Shown: positions 54,623 through 63,447 of the stretch, piece after piece | How the letters are laid out: each line of letters opens with the position of its first letter | Numbering within the stretch: the first letter of the stretch is position 1 | From: Paracrocinitomix mangrovi | Lineage (GTDB): Bacteria > Bacteroidota > Bacteroidia > Flavobacteriales_D > Crocinitomicaceae | Assembly: GCF_019740355.2 (NCBI RefSeq) | Contig: NZ_CP091819.1 | Coordinates: forward strand, 2,728,001-2,792,000 | Direction of reading: 5' to 3' | DNA: 64,000 nucleotides | Made by a program: the position numbers and the translations under genes | Notes under the pieces: generated by a model | Told to the model about the DNA's origin: nothing | Databases searched by the model: none | What the model saw: only the letters and a program-made list of their open reading frames with translations

Positions 54623-54979
54623 ATGAGAGTTGAAGAAATTATGTCAACCCCTGTTGTGGTTACCAGGGAAGATACATTGGTTAAACATGCAAGAGATTTA
54701 ATCACCAGAAAAGATGTGAATGCCGTTCCGGTATTAAGGGAAGATGGTGAGATTGCAGGAATAATAAGTGTAAGTGATTTGGCAGCTACTCATTTTGATG
54801 ATAAAAAAGTCAATGACATCATGACAAAAATGGTGCATGTGGTATTGCGTAATAACAGAGTGGTAGATGCTGCAGCTGTTATGGTAAAACACAATGTTCA
54901 TCACCTGGTGGTTATGGAAGAAGGAAAAGTTATAGGGATAGTGAGCTCTTTAGATATTTTAAAGACCATGGTGGATTAA
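54623..54979 (+). CDS. Two-CBS-domain protein
   Basis: The protein has 118 residues forming a single Bateman module: CBS 1 (about 1-56; [36 protein letters not shown]) and CBS 2 (about 60-118; [20 protein letters not shown]). Such stand-alone modules bind adenine nucleotides and regulate other proteins; its partner is not known. The last four base pairs overlap the stop of the truncated ispG copy. Its final codons (GTGGATTAA) are part of the 226-bp duplicated segment. Confidence 0.9.
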   Translation: MRVEEIMSTPVVVTREDTLVKHARDLITRKDVNAVPVLREDGEIAGIISVSDLAATHFDDKKVNDIMTKMVHVVLRNNRVVDAAAVMVKHNVHHLVVMEEGKVIGIVSSLDILKTMVD

Positions 54980-55196
54980 GGATCAATCCACTCTCCATCA
55001 GATTTGATCAAATCAATAAGCTCTTCTAAAGCATCTGCTTCAGGAATATTTCTTTTAACTACTTCTTTTTCTCTGTAGAGATTGATTTTTCCTTTTCCGG
55101 ATCCTACATATCCGGAATCTGCATCTGCCATTTCTCCAGGTCCGTTTACAATGCATCCCATAATGCCAATTTCAAGCCCTTTAAGATGCTTGGTTT
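54971..55196. repeat. Direct repeat, left copy (ispG 3' end)
   Basis: 226 bp matching 56462-56687 with eight differences by hand count, same orientation. It begins at the last nine bases of the CBS gene and ends two bases into codon 569 of the ispG frame. The copies start 1,491 bp apart and bracket two secreted-protein genes. Confidence 0.93.
54976..55194 (-). pseudogene. ispG: ispG 3' fragment (codons 570-641)
   Basis: This 72-residue remnant of IspG contains the GCIVNGPGE motif with the third cluster Cys but not the CPSC pair, so it cannot be functional alone. Relative to the intact copy it carries three amino-acid changes (E for K, S for Y, R for K) from four of the eight base differences, consistent with relaxed selection. 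It is in frame with, and directly follows, the TAA stop of the gene at 55195-55863. It is not preceded by an evident start; an internal Met at 55161 is a family-internal residue. Confidence 0.88.
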
Positions 55197-55863
55197 AATT
55201 ACATTTACACCCAGAATCATTCTTTTCTTCCATATCCAAATCCCACACGGAAATTTTCTTCTTGGCACCATTCTTTTTTTCAATAAGTGCATTTTTTACA
55301 GCCTCACATGTTTTAAAATAGATTTTTAACACACTGTTTTCAGATCCACTATTTATTTTATACTGACACTTATCTCCTTTAAAAAGGTACCATACACCAT
55401 AATTTTTAAGATTGTCGGGACTGAGGTAAAGTTGATTATTCGGATGGGTTGGGGGTAAAGCTGGAAAAGGTAAATCTTTTTGAGCAATTGATTTTATTGG
55501 AGATGATCTATGATACAATATATAATCGTTATAACATAAATATTTCAGATATGGCACTTGAGTTCCTGGCTTAGTTACTTCTTTGTTTTCATCACTATAA
55601 AATTCTGCAAATTCAGGTTTTAGTTCATATTTCCATTTATTTACGTAATAATTTTTTACATCAGAAAACGCCAGCTTTATTTTATTTCCATTGGCTTTAA
55701 TTAATGTAAATATACCACCAGAGTAATTTCCATTTACTCCTCCCTTATATTTTAACTTTAATTCTATACCTTCCTCTGTCTTTCCATTTAGCAAGGTCAT
55801 TTTTATTTGAGCATTTGTTGTAAATGTTAATGTGACAAGCAAAATACAAAGGAAAATCCTCAT
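55195..55863 (-). CDS. Secreted protein of unknown function (within the ispG repeat pair)
   Basis: The protein has 222 residues with a signal peptide (MRIFLCILLVTLTFTTNAQ). The mature part is beta-rich at the start (KMTLLNGKTEEGIELKLKYK) and has Lys-rich segments and a C-terminal CKC (DSGCKCN). No family recognised. Its TAA stop falls exactly on the left repeat boundary, with the remnant of ispG following in the same frame. The gene may therefore have been trimmed or fused when the duplication formed. Confidence 0.68.
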   Translation of the reverse strand: MRIFLCILLVTLTFTTNAQIKMTLLNGKTEEGIELKLKYKGGVNGNYSGGIFTLIKANGNKIKLAFSDVKNYYVNKWKYELKPEFAEFYSDENKEVTKPGTQVPYLKYLCYNDYILYHRSSPIKSIAQKDLPFPALPPTHPNNQLYLSPDNLKNYGVWYLFKGDKCQYKINSGSENSVLKIYFKTCEAVKNALIEKKNGAKKKISVWDLDMEEKNDSGCKCN

Positions 55864-55983
55864 AGCGTAATAGTTTTATAATCTTATAAAGTTAATGTTT
55901 TTATAATCCTGATTTTGTCTATTTAAGAGATTAAACAGGTTTTTTTCATACTTTTAAATATCATTAACACCAATTAATATTTT

Positions 55984-56442
55984 ATGAAAAAGAACTTTGT
56001 TTTATTGATTTTTCCAGCCATTTATTTTTTGGCTTCTTCTTTTTTTATTAAAAGTGACGCGCCTTCCTTGATTAAAAGTAAATCATGTTACAATGAAAAA
56101 AAAGATGCTACAAAAAAAATTTCTTCCGTACTAGATGCTTTTAAAGATCAAAAGAGAACTTCTGATCCTAATTTTAAATACTTGGGACAAGCGTTCGGGG
56201 GTAAATCCATTGCTCTAACTGAATTAAAAGTTTCTGAGGTTTTAGCGGAAGAAGAAGAATATCATTTGCAATATGCTTCTTATGAAGTAGATGATAAAAC
56301 TTTTTCTGTAGAGTTTTGGGCACCCATGAATGATCAAAAATTAGAAATTGGAGCATCCATTAATGTAAAAGGTGAAGTAGATGCCTTTGAAAATATGGAG
56401 AATAAGTTCATAATTACTCTAGGCTGTGCTGAGTATAATTAG
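55984..56442 (+). CDS. Secreted or membrane-anchored protein, unknown (within the ispG repeat pair)
   Basis: The protein has 152 residues with an N-terminal hydrophobic segment (KNFVLLIFPAIYFLASSFF) that may be a signal peptide or anchor. The mature part has a helical region, then EYHLQYASYEVDDKTFSVEF and a closing IITLGCAEYN with a Cys near the end. No family recognised. It is divergent from the 222-residue secreted gene, with 120 bp between starts. Confidence 0.62.
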   Translation: MKKNFVLLIFPAIYFLASSFFIKSDAPSLIKSKSCYNEKKDATKKISSVLDAFKDQKRTSDPNFKYLGQAFGGKSIALTELKVSEVLAEEEEYHLQYASYEVDDKTFSVEFWAPMNDQKLEIGASINVKGEVDAFENMENKFIITLGCAEYN

Positions 56443-56461
56443 AACCTGTAGATTACAAAAT

Positions 56462-56687
56462 GTGGATTAAGGATCAATCCACTCTCCGTCCGACTTGATC
56501 AAATCAATAAGCTCTTCTAAAGCATCTGCTTCAGGAATATTTCTTTTAACTACTTCTTTTTCTTTGTAGAGATTGATTTTTCCTTTTCCGGATCCTACAT
56601 ATCCATAATCTGCATCTGCCATTTCTCCTGGTCCGTTTACAATGCATCCCATAATGCCAATTTTAAGCCCTTTAAGATGCTTGGTTT
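56462..56687. repeat. Direct repeat, right copy (3' end of intact ispG)
   Basis: Second copy of the 226-bp segment at 54971-55196. It forms the last 72 codons of the intact ispG and the nine bases GTGGATTAA, shared with the end of the CBS gene although no CBS gene lies here. Confidence 0.93.
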
Positions 56688-58392
56688 TGTTTCGAATTTT
56701 AGCAGTTGTTTCTTGTAAATCAAATAAAGTTCGTCCACATGAAGGGCAAGAGATGTACTCTGTTTTGGATATGCGTGTTCTGGTAGCCTGTAAAATTCCA
56801 AAAGCTGTTGAGGTAATCATTTGAGGAGATGCAACATGTTGCGCAGAAATCATCAATCCATCCCCTTTGCCATCAATGAGGTGTGCCCCAAAATCAGTAG
56901 CCGCAAATAACCTGAATTGTTCCTCATCAATTTGTCGATAATGGTAATTCATGATTACAGGAATGTCTATTCCTAAATGCATTAATTCTATAAAAAATCT
57001 ACGCATCCCAAAAATGCTGTTCTTGGCTTTAGCATGTACGAATAAAACGGCTGTCTTATCATTATTCAAAACGTTTGTTAAACGATCTATTTTATCTAAT
57101 TCAAGTGCGTTTACCTCAATAAAATTAATGGATTCAGACTTGTTGGAATTATTTTCGTAATTGTCTGAACTGTGTAAAGGATAAACTTGATTTTTTTCGG
57201 TCCATTTTGATGAATTACAAATGACAGATAAAGTTCCCGGAAGCTCAAAATCGGGTATAATGTTTCCTGTATAGATGTAATCTACAGCCTGCTCTTTAAT
57301 GGTCCATTTATCTTCATTGACATGATAAACATAACCGTATGCAAAAAGGTGTGCGGGTTTAATTTCGTTGAGGTGACTTAAATCTGCAACCACCACCGGA
57401 AAATTGTGGTCCCCAATATTTTGAACTGTTCTGGTCTTTCTCTTGGTGTATTCAAAAGGATTGTAAGGAAGTTCAAAATCAATTTCAGGAACGTTGATAT
57501 CTCTATTGGAATAGCGATCAGCTAACATTCTAGCAACCGGAATTTCGGCTTCGGGAGCCTCAGTTAATGAAACACGAATTGTATCTCCCAAACCGTCCTC
57601 TAACAACGTTCCAATACCAACGGCTGATTTTATTCGTCCATCTTCACCTTCTCCGGCCTCAGTAACGCCTAAATGCAAAGGATATACTCTTCCTCTGTCA
57701 AGCATTCGAGACATTAATAATCTGTAGGCTTGCACCATTACTTGTGGGTTACTTGACTTCATTGAAATGATAATGTCATAGTACTCATGATCTTCACAAA
57801 TATCTACAAACTCCAATGCAGATTCCACCATTCCTAAGGGTGTATCCCCATATTTGCTCATGATTCGGTCAGATAAAGAACCGTGATTGGTTCCGATACG
57901 CATTGATCTTCCCAATTCTTTGCACAAGATGACAAGAGGTGAAAATTTCTCTTTTAATTGTTGCAAAATGGCATCATAAGCCTCATCCGTATATTCGTGA
58001 ACTTCAAACTTCTTCTTGTCTGCGTAGTTACCAGGATTTACTCGAACTTTTTCAACATATTTAGCAGCAATTTCGGCTGCATTAGGCGTGAAATGTATAT
58101 CTGCCACCAAGGGCTGATTATATCCTAAATCCACCAATTCTTGTTTGATAGCTGAAAGATTCTCGGCCTCTTTAATGGATGGTGCAGTAAATCGAACAAT
58201 TTCACATCCGGCTTTGATCATCTCAATGGCTTGTTCAACAGATGCTTTAGTATCCAAAGTATCTGTTGTTGTCATTGATTGTAAACGAAGTGGATTATCA
58301 CCTCCAACACCAACGTTTCCCACCATTACCTCAAGGGTGTTGATGCGCTGGTAGTTTGTCAAACTGTAGCAATATGGAGTATATTTTCTCAC
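56467..58392 (-). CDS. ispG: 4-hydroxy-3-methylbut-2-en-1-yl diphosphate synthase, large form
   Basis: The protein has 641 residues, against about 370 for E. coli IspG: the three-domain form with a central insert (about 290-520) found in Bacteroidota and plants. The TIM-barrel part shows VRFTAPSIKEAENL, RVNPGNYADK and GTNHGSLSDRI. The 4Fe-4S ligands are Cys549, Cys552 (CPSCGR) and Cys583 (GCIVNGPGE). It makes HMBPP in the MEP isoprenoid pathway. GTG 58392 is the start, overlapping the hydrolase stop by 4 bp (GTGA). Its 3' end is duplicated downstream. Confidence 0.95.
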   Translation of the reverse strand: MRKYTPYCYSLTNYQRINTLEVMVGNVGVGGDNPLRLQSMTTTDTLDTKASVEQAIEMIKAGCEIVRFTAPSIKEAENLSAIKQELVDLGYNQPLVADIHFTPNAAEIAAKYVEKVRVNPGNYADKKKFEVHEYTDEAYDAILQQLKEKFSPLVILCKELGRSMRIGTNHGSLSDRIMSKYGDTPLGMVESALEFVDICEDHEYYDIIISMKSSNPQVMVQAYRLLMSRMLDRGRVYPLHLGVTEAGEGEDGRIKSAVGIGTLLEDGLGDTIRVSLTEAPEAEIPVARMLADRYSNRDINVPEIDFELPYNPFEYTKRKTRTVQNIGDHNFPVVVADLSHLNEIKPAHLFAYGYVYHVNEDKWTIKEQAVDYIYTGNIIPDFELPGTLSVICNSSKWTEKNQVYPLHSSDNYENNSNKSESINFIEVNALELDKIDRLTNVLNNDKTAVLFVHAKAKNSIFGMRRFFIELMHLGIDIPVIMNYHYRQIDEEQFRLFAATDFGAHLIDGKGDGLMISAQHVASPQMITSTAFGILQATRTRISKTEYISCPSCGRTLFDLQETTAKIRNKTKHLKGLKIGIMGCIVNGPGEMADADYGYVGSGKGKINLYKEKEVVKRNIPEADALEELIDLIKSDGEWIDP

Positions 58393-59339
58393 TTATTGAA
58401 TTGCTTCAACCACGTGGTGATTGTTTTAGTCAGTTTTTTATGAAGTGGTAAATCCGGATCAGAATAAAGTTCAAGTTGAGCCATCATGTTCTCCTCTTTG
58501 GTGAACTTTAATATGTGATTCATATTGCTGATGATAGCATATTTAGCATCTTTTTGTGCTGCTTGCAATTTCTCAGCTTGTTCTACAGTCACTTGAATAT
58601 CTGTTGTTCCATTGATTATTAACAAGGGTACTTTCAGTTTTGCTGCTTGCTTAGCGGGATCATATTTCATCCATGAAATTAAAAACGGTTGTACTGATGG
58701 ATGAAATAATTCGGCTAATACTCCTGGAGTTGTAGTCAGGGTGTCTCCACCTGCAAGTGTATCTAAATAGGCACCTACTAAGCCTTGTTGTTCTGGTTTT
58801 AATGTTCTACTCAATTGCCATTTTAGAATGTTGTGAATGGGCTCTCCTGCTCCAGCCAAAGAAATAACACCATCAACATTTTCGCACTGATTTGCTGCAC
58901 AAAGCGCCACCAAAGATCCTTGACTGTGTCCTGCCAAAATAATTTGATTAAAGCGAACATCAGCTGCATACTTATTGCTCCAACCTACTGCATCTTCTAT
59001 AAAGCTGTCAAAAGAAAGTTTGGAAGGATCTAAGTCTTCTATTTTACTCTCTGCAATTCCTCTTTTGTCATATCTCAATACTCCGTAACCACTAGAAGCT
59101 AATGATTCGGCCAACATTTTTAAGGAGTTGTTTTTCATTTGAGGGTTGTTCCCATTTCTGTCTGTGGGTCCTGAACCGGCTATTAATATAACCAATGGTT
59201 GAGCAACTGATGGATCATCAGAAGAAAGTAAAGTTCCTTTAATTGTTACCTCATTTTGTGCCAATTCAACTTGTTCTTCAGAATATCCAAAGGCGTTGAA
59301 AAGCAAGAAAACAAATATGATTAAGCTAGTGTGTTTCAT
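58389..59339 (-). CDS. Secreted alpha/beta hydrolase
   Basis: The protein has 316 residues with a signal peptide (SLIIFVFLLFNAFGYSE). The alpha/beta-hydrolase fold shows LVILIAGSGPTDRNGNNPQ (oxyanion region), a GHSQGS nucleophile elbow, LLIINGTTDIQV (acid) and a late His in SNMNHILKF. Family members are esterases or dipeptidyl-peptidase-like. It is translationally coupled to ispG (4-bp overlap); a functional link is not evident. Confidence 0.85.
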   Translation of the reverse strand: MKHTSLIIFVFLLFNAFGYSEEQVELAQNEVTIKGTLLSSDDPSVAQPLVILIAGSGPTDRNGNNPQMKNNSLKMLAESLASSGYGVLRYDKRGIAESKIEDLDPSKLSFDSFIEDAVGWSNKYAADVRFNQIILAGHSQGSLVALCAANQCENVDGVISLAGAGEPIHNILKWQLSRTLKPEQQGLVGAYLDTLAGGDTLTTTPGVLAELFHPSVQPFLISWMKYDPAKQAAKLKVPLLIINGTTDIQVTVEQAEKLQAAQKDAKYAIISNMNHILKFTKEENMMAQLELYSDPDLPLHKKLTKTITTWLKQFNK

Positions 59340-59438
59340 CCTATAATTTTAACGAAGCTATATTACTCATTTCGAATCAGGCGAACAAATATTGTAGGTT
59401 ACTTCGCATAATTCTTAACAAATGAAAAGAAAAGTTGT

Positions 59439-60422
59439 TTACCCCTTGATTCTCAAAACGGAATGTTGGGATGCTGTTAAAAAATCTCGATAACAAATAT
59501 TGATAGGGTTGTCCATGTCCAATGCTGTCATTCCCAGTTTTCCAAATAACAGATTGCTTTCTTCCCTACATTTAGCATTGTGAAGTCTGATGGCTTTGCT
59601 CAAGTTCATTTCTGTTTCTGCAGTTGCATTTCCCGCAAGATGTTCATTCCAGAATTGAGTACCCAAATCCATTATTTCATTCCAACGAATTTTTGCTGCT
59701 TGCTCGTTATTGAAAATATTATCTGACAGTTTTTGCATTCTGTCTTCATCCAAAACCATATCACTTTCATGTAAGTTGGCAATTACATTTTTGGCAAGAT
59801 CAATCAATCTGGCATGTAGACCTTCAACCACGCCAATAAAACACATTTCGGCAAACAATAAAAAGGACATACCTTGAGCTGGATGATTTATAGATACTGG
59901 TTTTTCAAGACTAAAAACATCTTCATCAGGGACAAAAACATCCGTTAAAGAAACATCATGGGTGTCTGTATTTCTCATTCCCAAAGCGTTCCAGACGTCA
60001 TGAACTTTTACTTTCTCAGCAGGAACACAAAAGGTTAAAACAGATCCGTTATCTTCTCTAATAGCATTGAATGTAAAAGTTGTTGCGTTTTTACCTCCGC
60101 TACAATATTTCCAATGTCCCGATATTTGCCAACCCCCGTCTGCTTTAATTGCTTTACCGGTAGATGCCCCGGACCCTGCTATCAAGGAGTTTTTTGGTGC
60201 AAAAACACGCTCAGCAGTTTGGCTTAACATATATGCACTGAAATAATTTCCACCTGTTCCAATGGCAACAGACCAACCTAAATCCCCATCTGTGTATGCA
60301 AGAGATTTAATTAATTCTGTACCACTGACAATGGATTCATTTCTTCCTCCAAAATCTTCTGAAAGAAATAGTTTGTAAAGATTTTCTTGAATGCCCTTTT
60401 TGTATAATTCTTCTCGAATCAT
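59439..60422 (-). CDS. Short acyl-CoA dehydrogenase-like flavoprotein
   Basis: The protein has 327 residues, shorter than the usual 380-400 of the family. The N-terminal helical part contains [20 protein letters not shown], the middle beta domain [20 protein letters not shown] and [12 protein letters not shown]. The C-terminal end [12 protein letters not shown] resembles the flavin-dependent monooxygenase branch (HsaA/DszC-like) more than true dehydrogenases. It likely binds FMN or FAD; substrate unknown. Its start overlaps the metG stop by 4 bp (ATGA). Confidence 0.78.
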   Translation of the reverse strand: MIREELYKKGIQENLYKLFLSEDFGGRNESIVSGTELIKSLAYTDGDLGWSVAIGTGGNYFSAYMLSQTAERVFAPKNSLIAGSGASTGKAIKADGGWQISGHWKYCSGGKNATTFTFNAIREDNGSVLTFCVPAEKVKVHDVWNALGMRNTDTHDVSLTDVFVPDEDVFSLEKPVSINHPAQGMSFLLFAEMCFIGVVEGLHARLIDLAKNVIANLHESDMVLDEDRMQKLSDNIFNNEQAAKIRWNEIMDLGTQFWNEHLAGNATAETEMNLSKAIRLHNAKCREESNLLFGKLGMTALDMDNPINICYRDFLTASQHSVLRIKG

Positions 60423-62476
60423 CTAATTTCACCACCCGCATTAAAGGCCTTTTCAGGAGAGATGAAACTCAATTCTCCATTTTCATTTTCGGCCATTAAA
60501 ATCATTCCCTGACTTTCAACTCCACGAATTTTTCTTGGAGCCAAATTCATCAAGATGCTTACTTTGGTTCCTACAATATCTTCAGGCTGGTAGTGTTCTG
60601 CTATTCCAGAAACTACTGTTCTTTTATCCAAACCTGTATCTACAGTAAGTTTCAACAACTTGTCTGCTTTTGGTACTCTTTCAGCCGCAATAATCTCACC
60701 TACACGAATATCCATCTTCATAAAATCGTCAAATGCAACTTCTTCTTTTTGAGGTGGAAAATTACTGTTATTCATGGCTGAACTTTCTTTTAATTTTTCA
60801 ACTTGTAGATCAACAAAAGCATCATCTATTTTTTCAATTAAAATGGATGCTTTGTTCAATTGATGACCTTCTGGCAACAAATCTGATTTTCCTGCAAAAC
60901 CCCAATTTTTTGAGTCAAAATTGACAAATTCACCAATTTTTTGAGCCTTTTTAGGTAAAAATGGAGCAAAAACGATAGAAAGGTTGGCAGTAATTTGTAA
61001 AGCAACATTCATAATTGTCTTTACTCTTTCCATATCTGTTTTGGCCAATTTCCAAGGTTCTGTATCTGCCAGATATTTGTTTCCTAATCTTGCCAAATTG
61101 ATTGCTTCTGCCTGCGCTTCTCTCAATTTGTATTTCATAATCAGTTCGCCAATTTTTGCAGGAAATTTTTCCATTTCGGCGATAACTTCTTTATCTGTAT
61201 CAGTAGTGTTTCCTAAAGCAGGAACCTTACCTTCAAAATATTTGTGGGTTAAAACAACCGCGCGGTTAACGAAGTTTCCAAGAATATCTGCCAATTCGTT
61301 GTTGATTCTAGCCTGGAATTCTTTCCACGTAAACTCACTATCTTTGCTTTCAGGAGCAATGGCTGTTAAAACGTATTTTAATTCGTCAATTTTTGTTGGA
61401 TTTTCTGCAATGTATTCATGCAACCAAACAGCCCAGTTTCTTGAAGTAGAGAATTTATCTCCTTCCAGGTTCAAAAACTCATAAGCAGGTACATTATCCG
61501 GCAACACAAAATCACCATGTTCTTTAAGTAACACAGGGAAAATAATCGCGTGAAAAACAATGTTGTCTTTACCAATAAAGTGAACTAGTTTGCGATCACC
61601 TGTCCAGTAATCTTCCCAGTTTTTACCGTTTTGTTGTGCCCATTCTTTAGTAGCAGAAATGTACCCAATAGGAGCATCTAACCAAACGTAAAGCACCTTG
61701 CCTTCGGCTCCTTCAACAGGTACTGGAACACCCCAATCCAAATCGCGTGTCATTGCTCTTGGCTTCAATCCGCCATCAATCCAACTCATGCACTGTCCTA
61801 CTACTTGATTTCTCCAATCTTTAGGATTATGATGCTGTTTGCCATCAAGCACTCCGTCTTTAATCCAACTTCTTAGCCAATCTTCATGTTTGTCCAATGG
61901 CAAAAACCAATGAGAAGTTTGTTTTAAAACAGGTGTTTTTCCACTTAAAGTAGAAACAGGGTTAATCAATTCTGTTGGACTTAAGGTAGATCCGCATTTT
62001 TCACATTGATCACCATAAGCATTTTCGTTTTGGCAATTTGGGCAAGTACCTGTGATGTATCTGTCAGCTAAAAATTGCTTGAATTCTTCATCATAATACT
62101 GTTCAGTAGTTTGCTCAATAAAGCTTCCTTTATCATTCAACTTTTTGAAGTAATCAGAAGCAGTTTTATGATGAATTTCATTAGATGTTCTTGAATAAAT
62201 ATCAAATGATATATCAAAATCATTAAAAGCAGTGGAGTTGATTTGGTGGTATTTATCAACGATAGCTTTTGGTGTTGTGCCTTCTTTTTTAGCTCTTAAT
62301 GTAATGGCCGCACCATGTTCATCAGAACCGCAAACAAAAACTACATCTTGTTCAGTCATTCGCAGGTATCTAACAAAAATATCTGCAGGTAAATAAACTC
62401 CGGCAACATGACCTAAATGCAAAGGCCCGTTGGCATACGGAAGAGCGGCTGTAATAGTGTATTTATTTTCTGACAT
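60419..62476 (-). CDS. metG: Methionyl-tRNA synthetase with C-terminal tRNA-binding domain
   Basis: The protein has 685 residues. Class I catalytic core: the HIGH-type motif HLGH (His20-His23), a zinc knuckle ([18 protein letters not shown]) and the KMSKS-type motif KFSTS. The anticodon-binding helical bundle comes next. A C-terminal EMAP/Trbp111-like OB domain follows (about 575-685; [20 protein letters not shown]). It charges tRNA-Met and the initiator. First gene of a two-gene unit with the acyl-CoA dehydrogenase-like gene. Confidence 0.97.
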   Translation of the reverse strand: MSENKYTITAALPYANGPLHLGHVAGVYLPADIFVRYLRMTEQDVVFVCGSDEHGAAITLRAKKEGTTPKAIVDKYHQINSTAFNDFDISFDIYSRTSNEIHHKTASDYFKKLNDKGSFIEQTTEQYYDEEFKQFLADRYITGTCPNCQNENAYGDQCEKCGSTLSPTELINPVSTLSGKTPVLKQTSHWFLPLDKHEDWLRSWIKDGVLDGKQHHNPKDWRNQVVGQCMSWIDGGLKPRAMTRDLDWGVPVPVEGAEGKVLYVWLDAPIGYISATKEWAQQNGKNWEDYWTGDRKLVHFIGKDNIVFHAIIFPVLLKEHGDFVLPDNVPAYEFLNLEGDKFSTSRNWAVWLHEYIAENPTKIDELKYVLTAIAPESKDSEFTWKEFQARINNELADILGNFVNRAVVLTHKYFEGKVPALGNTTDTDKEVIAEMEKFPAKIGELIMKYKLREAQAEAINLARLGNKYLADTEPWKLAKTDMERVKTIMNVALQITANLSIVFAPFLPKKAQKIGEFVNFDSKNWGFAGKSDLLPEGHQLNKASILIEKIDDAFVDLQVEKLKESSAMNNSNFPPQKEEVAFDDFMKMDIRVGEIIAAERVPKADKLLKLTVDTGLDKRTVVSGIAEHYQPEDIVGTKVSILMNLAPRKIRGVESQGMILMAENENGELSFISPEKAFNAGGEIR

Positions 62477-62495
62477 TTTGTGCTAAAAAGTTCAG

Positions 62496-62503
62496 CAAAG
62501 ATA
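62496..62503 (-). promoter_or_regulatory. -7 box (TATCTTTG) of metG
   Basis: TATCTTTG on the minus strand matches TAnnTTTG and ends 19 bp before the metG ATG at 62476. It mirrors the box of the divergent gene at 62537. Confidence 0.5.
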
Positions 62504-62536
62504 AGGTTTGTTTCTATATTGAATCTTAATTCCAGC

Positions 62537-62544
62537 TATCTTTG
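62537..62544 (+). promoter_or_regulatory. -7 box (TATCTTTG) of the LD-carboxypeptidase gene
   Basis: TATCTTTG matches TAnnTTTG and ends 7 bp before ATG 62552; TTG at 62519-62521 is 15 bp upstream. Confidence 0.5.
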
Positions 62545-62551
62545 AAACAAG

Positions 62552-63415
62552 ATGAAAATTAAAATAGTTTCGCCAGCAAAGCATATTGATGCAAAGCGCA
62601 TTGATTTTGCAGAAGGATTTTTACGTAGTAAAGGCTTTACGGTTGAAGTGTCTGCCCACGCAAAAGGACAACATAACTACTTTTCAGGAACAGATGAAGA
62701 GAGATTGCATGATTTGCAAGATGCTTTAGATGATGAAACAGTAGATGTTATTCTTTGTTCAAGAGGGGGTTATGGAACGGTACGAATTATTGATCAACTA
62801 GATTTTCGTCAATTTCTAAGATACCCTAAAAAAGTTTTGGGGTATTCTGACATTACTGTTTTGCACAACAGATTAAACAGAATGGGTTATGAATCTGTAC
62901 ACTGTACAGCACCTTTAAATTTTGAAGAGAATACTGATGAAGCACTTGACTCACTTTTGAAAGTCATCACTAATCAGACAAACAGCTATCATGTTCCCGC
63001 TCATTCATTGAACAGAAGCGGTATGATTGAGGAGAAAATTGTTGGTGGAAACTTGTCTATTTTATGTTCTTTATTAGGAACAGATGACGAGCTTAACACG
63101 AAAGGGAAAATTTTGTTTATTGAAGATATTGGAGAAGCAATTTACTCCGTTGATAGAATGATGCATCAGCTTAAAAAGGCCAAGGTGTTAAAAGGGCTGG
63201 CAGGGCTTTTAGTGGGTGGAATGACCAATGTAAAAGATTCTGAAATTCCTTTTGGAAAAACAGTAGATGAAGTGATCAGAGAGGCTGTAGAAGAATACGA
63301 CTATCCTGTATGTTTCAACTTCCCGGCAGGCCATATCAATGATAACAGAGCAATTATTTTTGGTAAAGAAGCGAGTTTAGCCGTTTCTGATGCTGGAAGT
63401 ATATTCAAACAATAA
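62552..63415 (+). CDS. ldcA: LD-carboxypeptidase (peptidase S66)
   Basis: The protein has 287 residues. S66 motifs: ILCSRGGYGTVRIIDQLD, nucleophile Ser99 (LGYSDITVL), Glu191 (FIEDIGEAIY) and His261 (FNFPAGHIND), the Ser-Glu-His triad of this family. It removes the terminal D-Ala from tetrapeptides during murein recycling in the cytoplasm. No signal peptide, as expected. The symbol is by family; MccF-like relatives exist but usually lie near resistance genes. Confidence 0.92.
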   Translation: MKIKIVSPAKHIDAKRIDFAEGFLRSKGFTVEVSAHAKGQHNYFSGTDEERLHDLQDALDDETVDVILCSRGGYGTVRIIDQLDFRQFLRYPKKVLGYSDITVLHNRLNRMGYESVHCTAPLNFEENTDEALDSLLKVITNQTNSYHVPAHSLNRSGMIEEKIVGGNLSILCSLLGTDDELNTKGKILFIEDIGEAIYSVDRMMHQLKKAKVLKGLAGLLVGGMTNVKDSEIPFGKTVDEVIREAVEEYDYPVCFNFPAGHINDNRAIIFGKEASLAVSDAGSIFKQ

Positions 63416-63447
63416 TCTACAATTGATTTTCGTTACTTTTGGCGTTC

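Noticed and set aside
54971-56687. ispG repeat pair as an insertion sequence
   Set aside because: No transposase, no terminal inverted repeats and no short target duplication; the repeats are coding ispG sequence.
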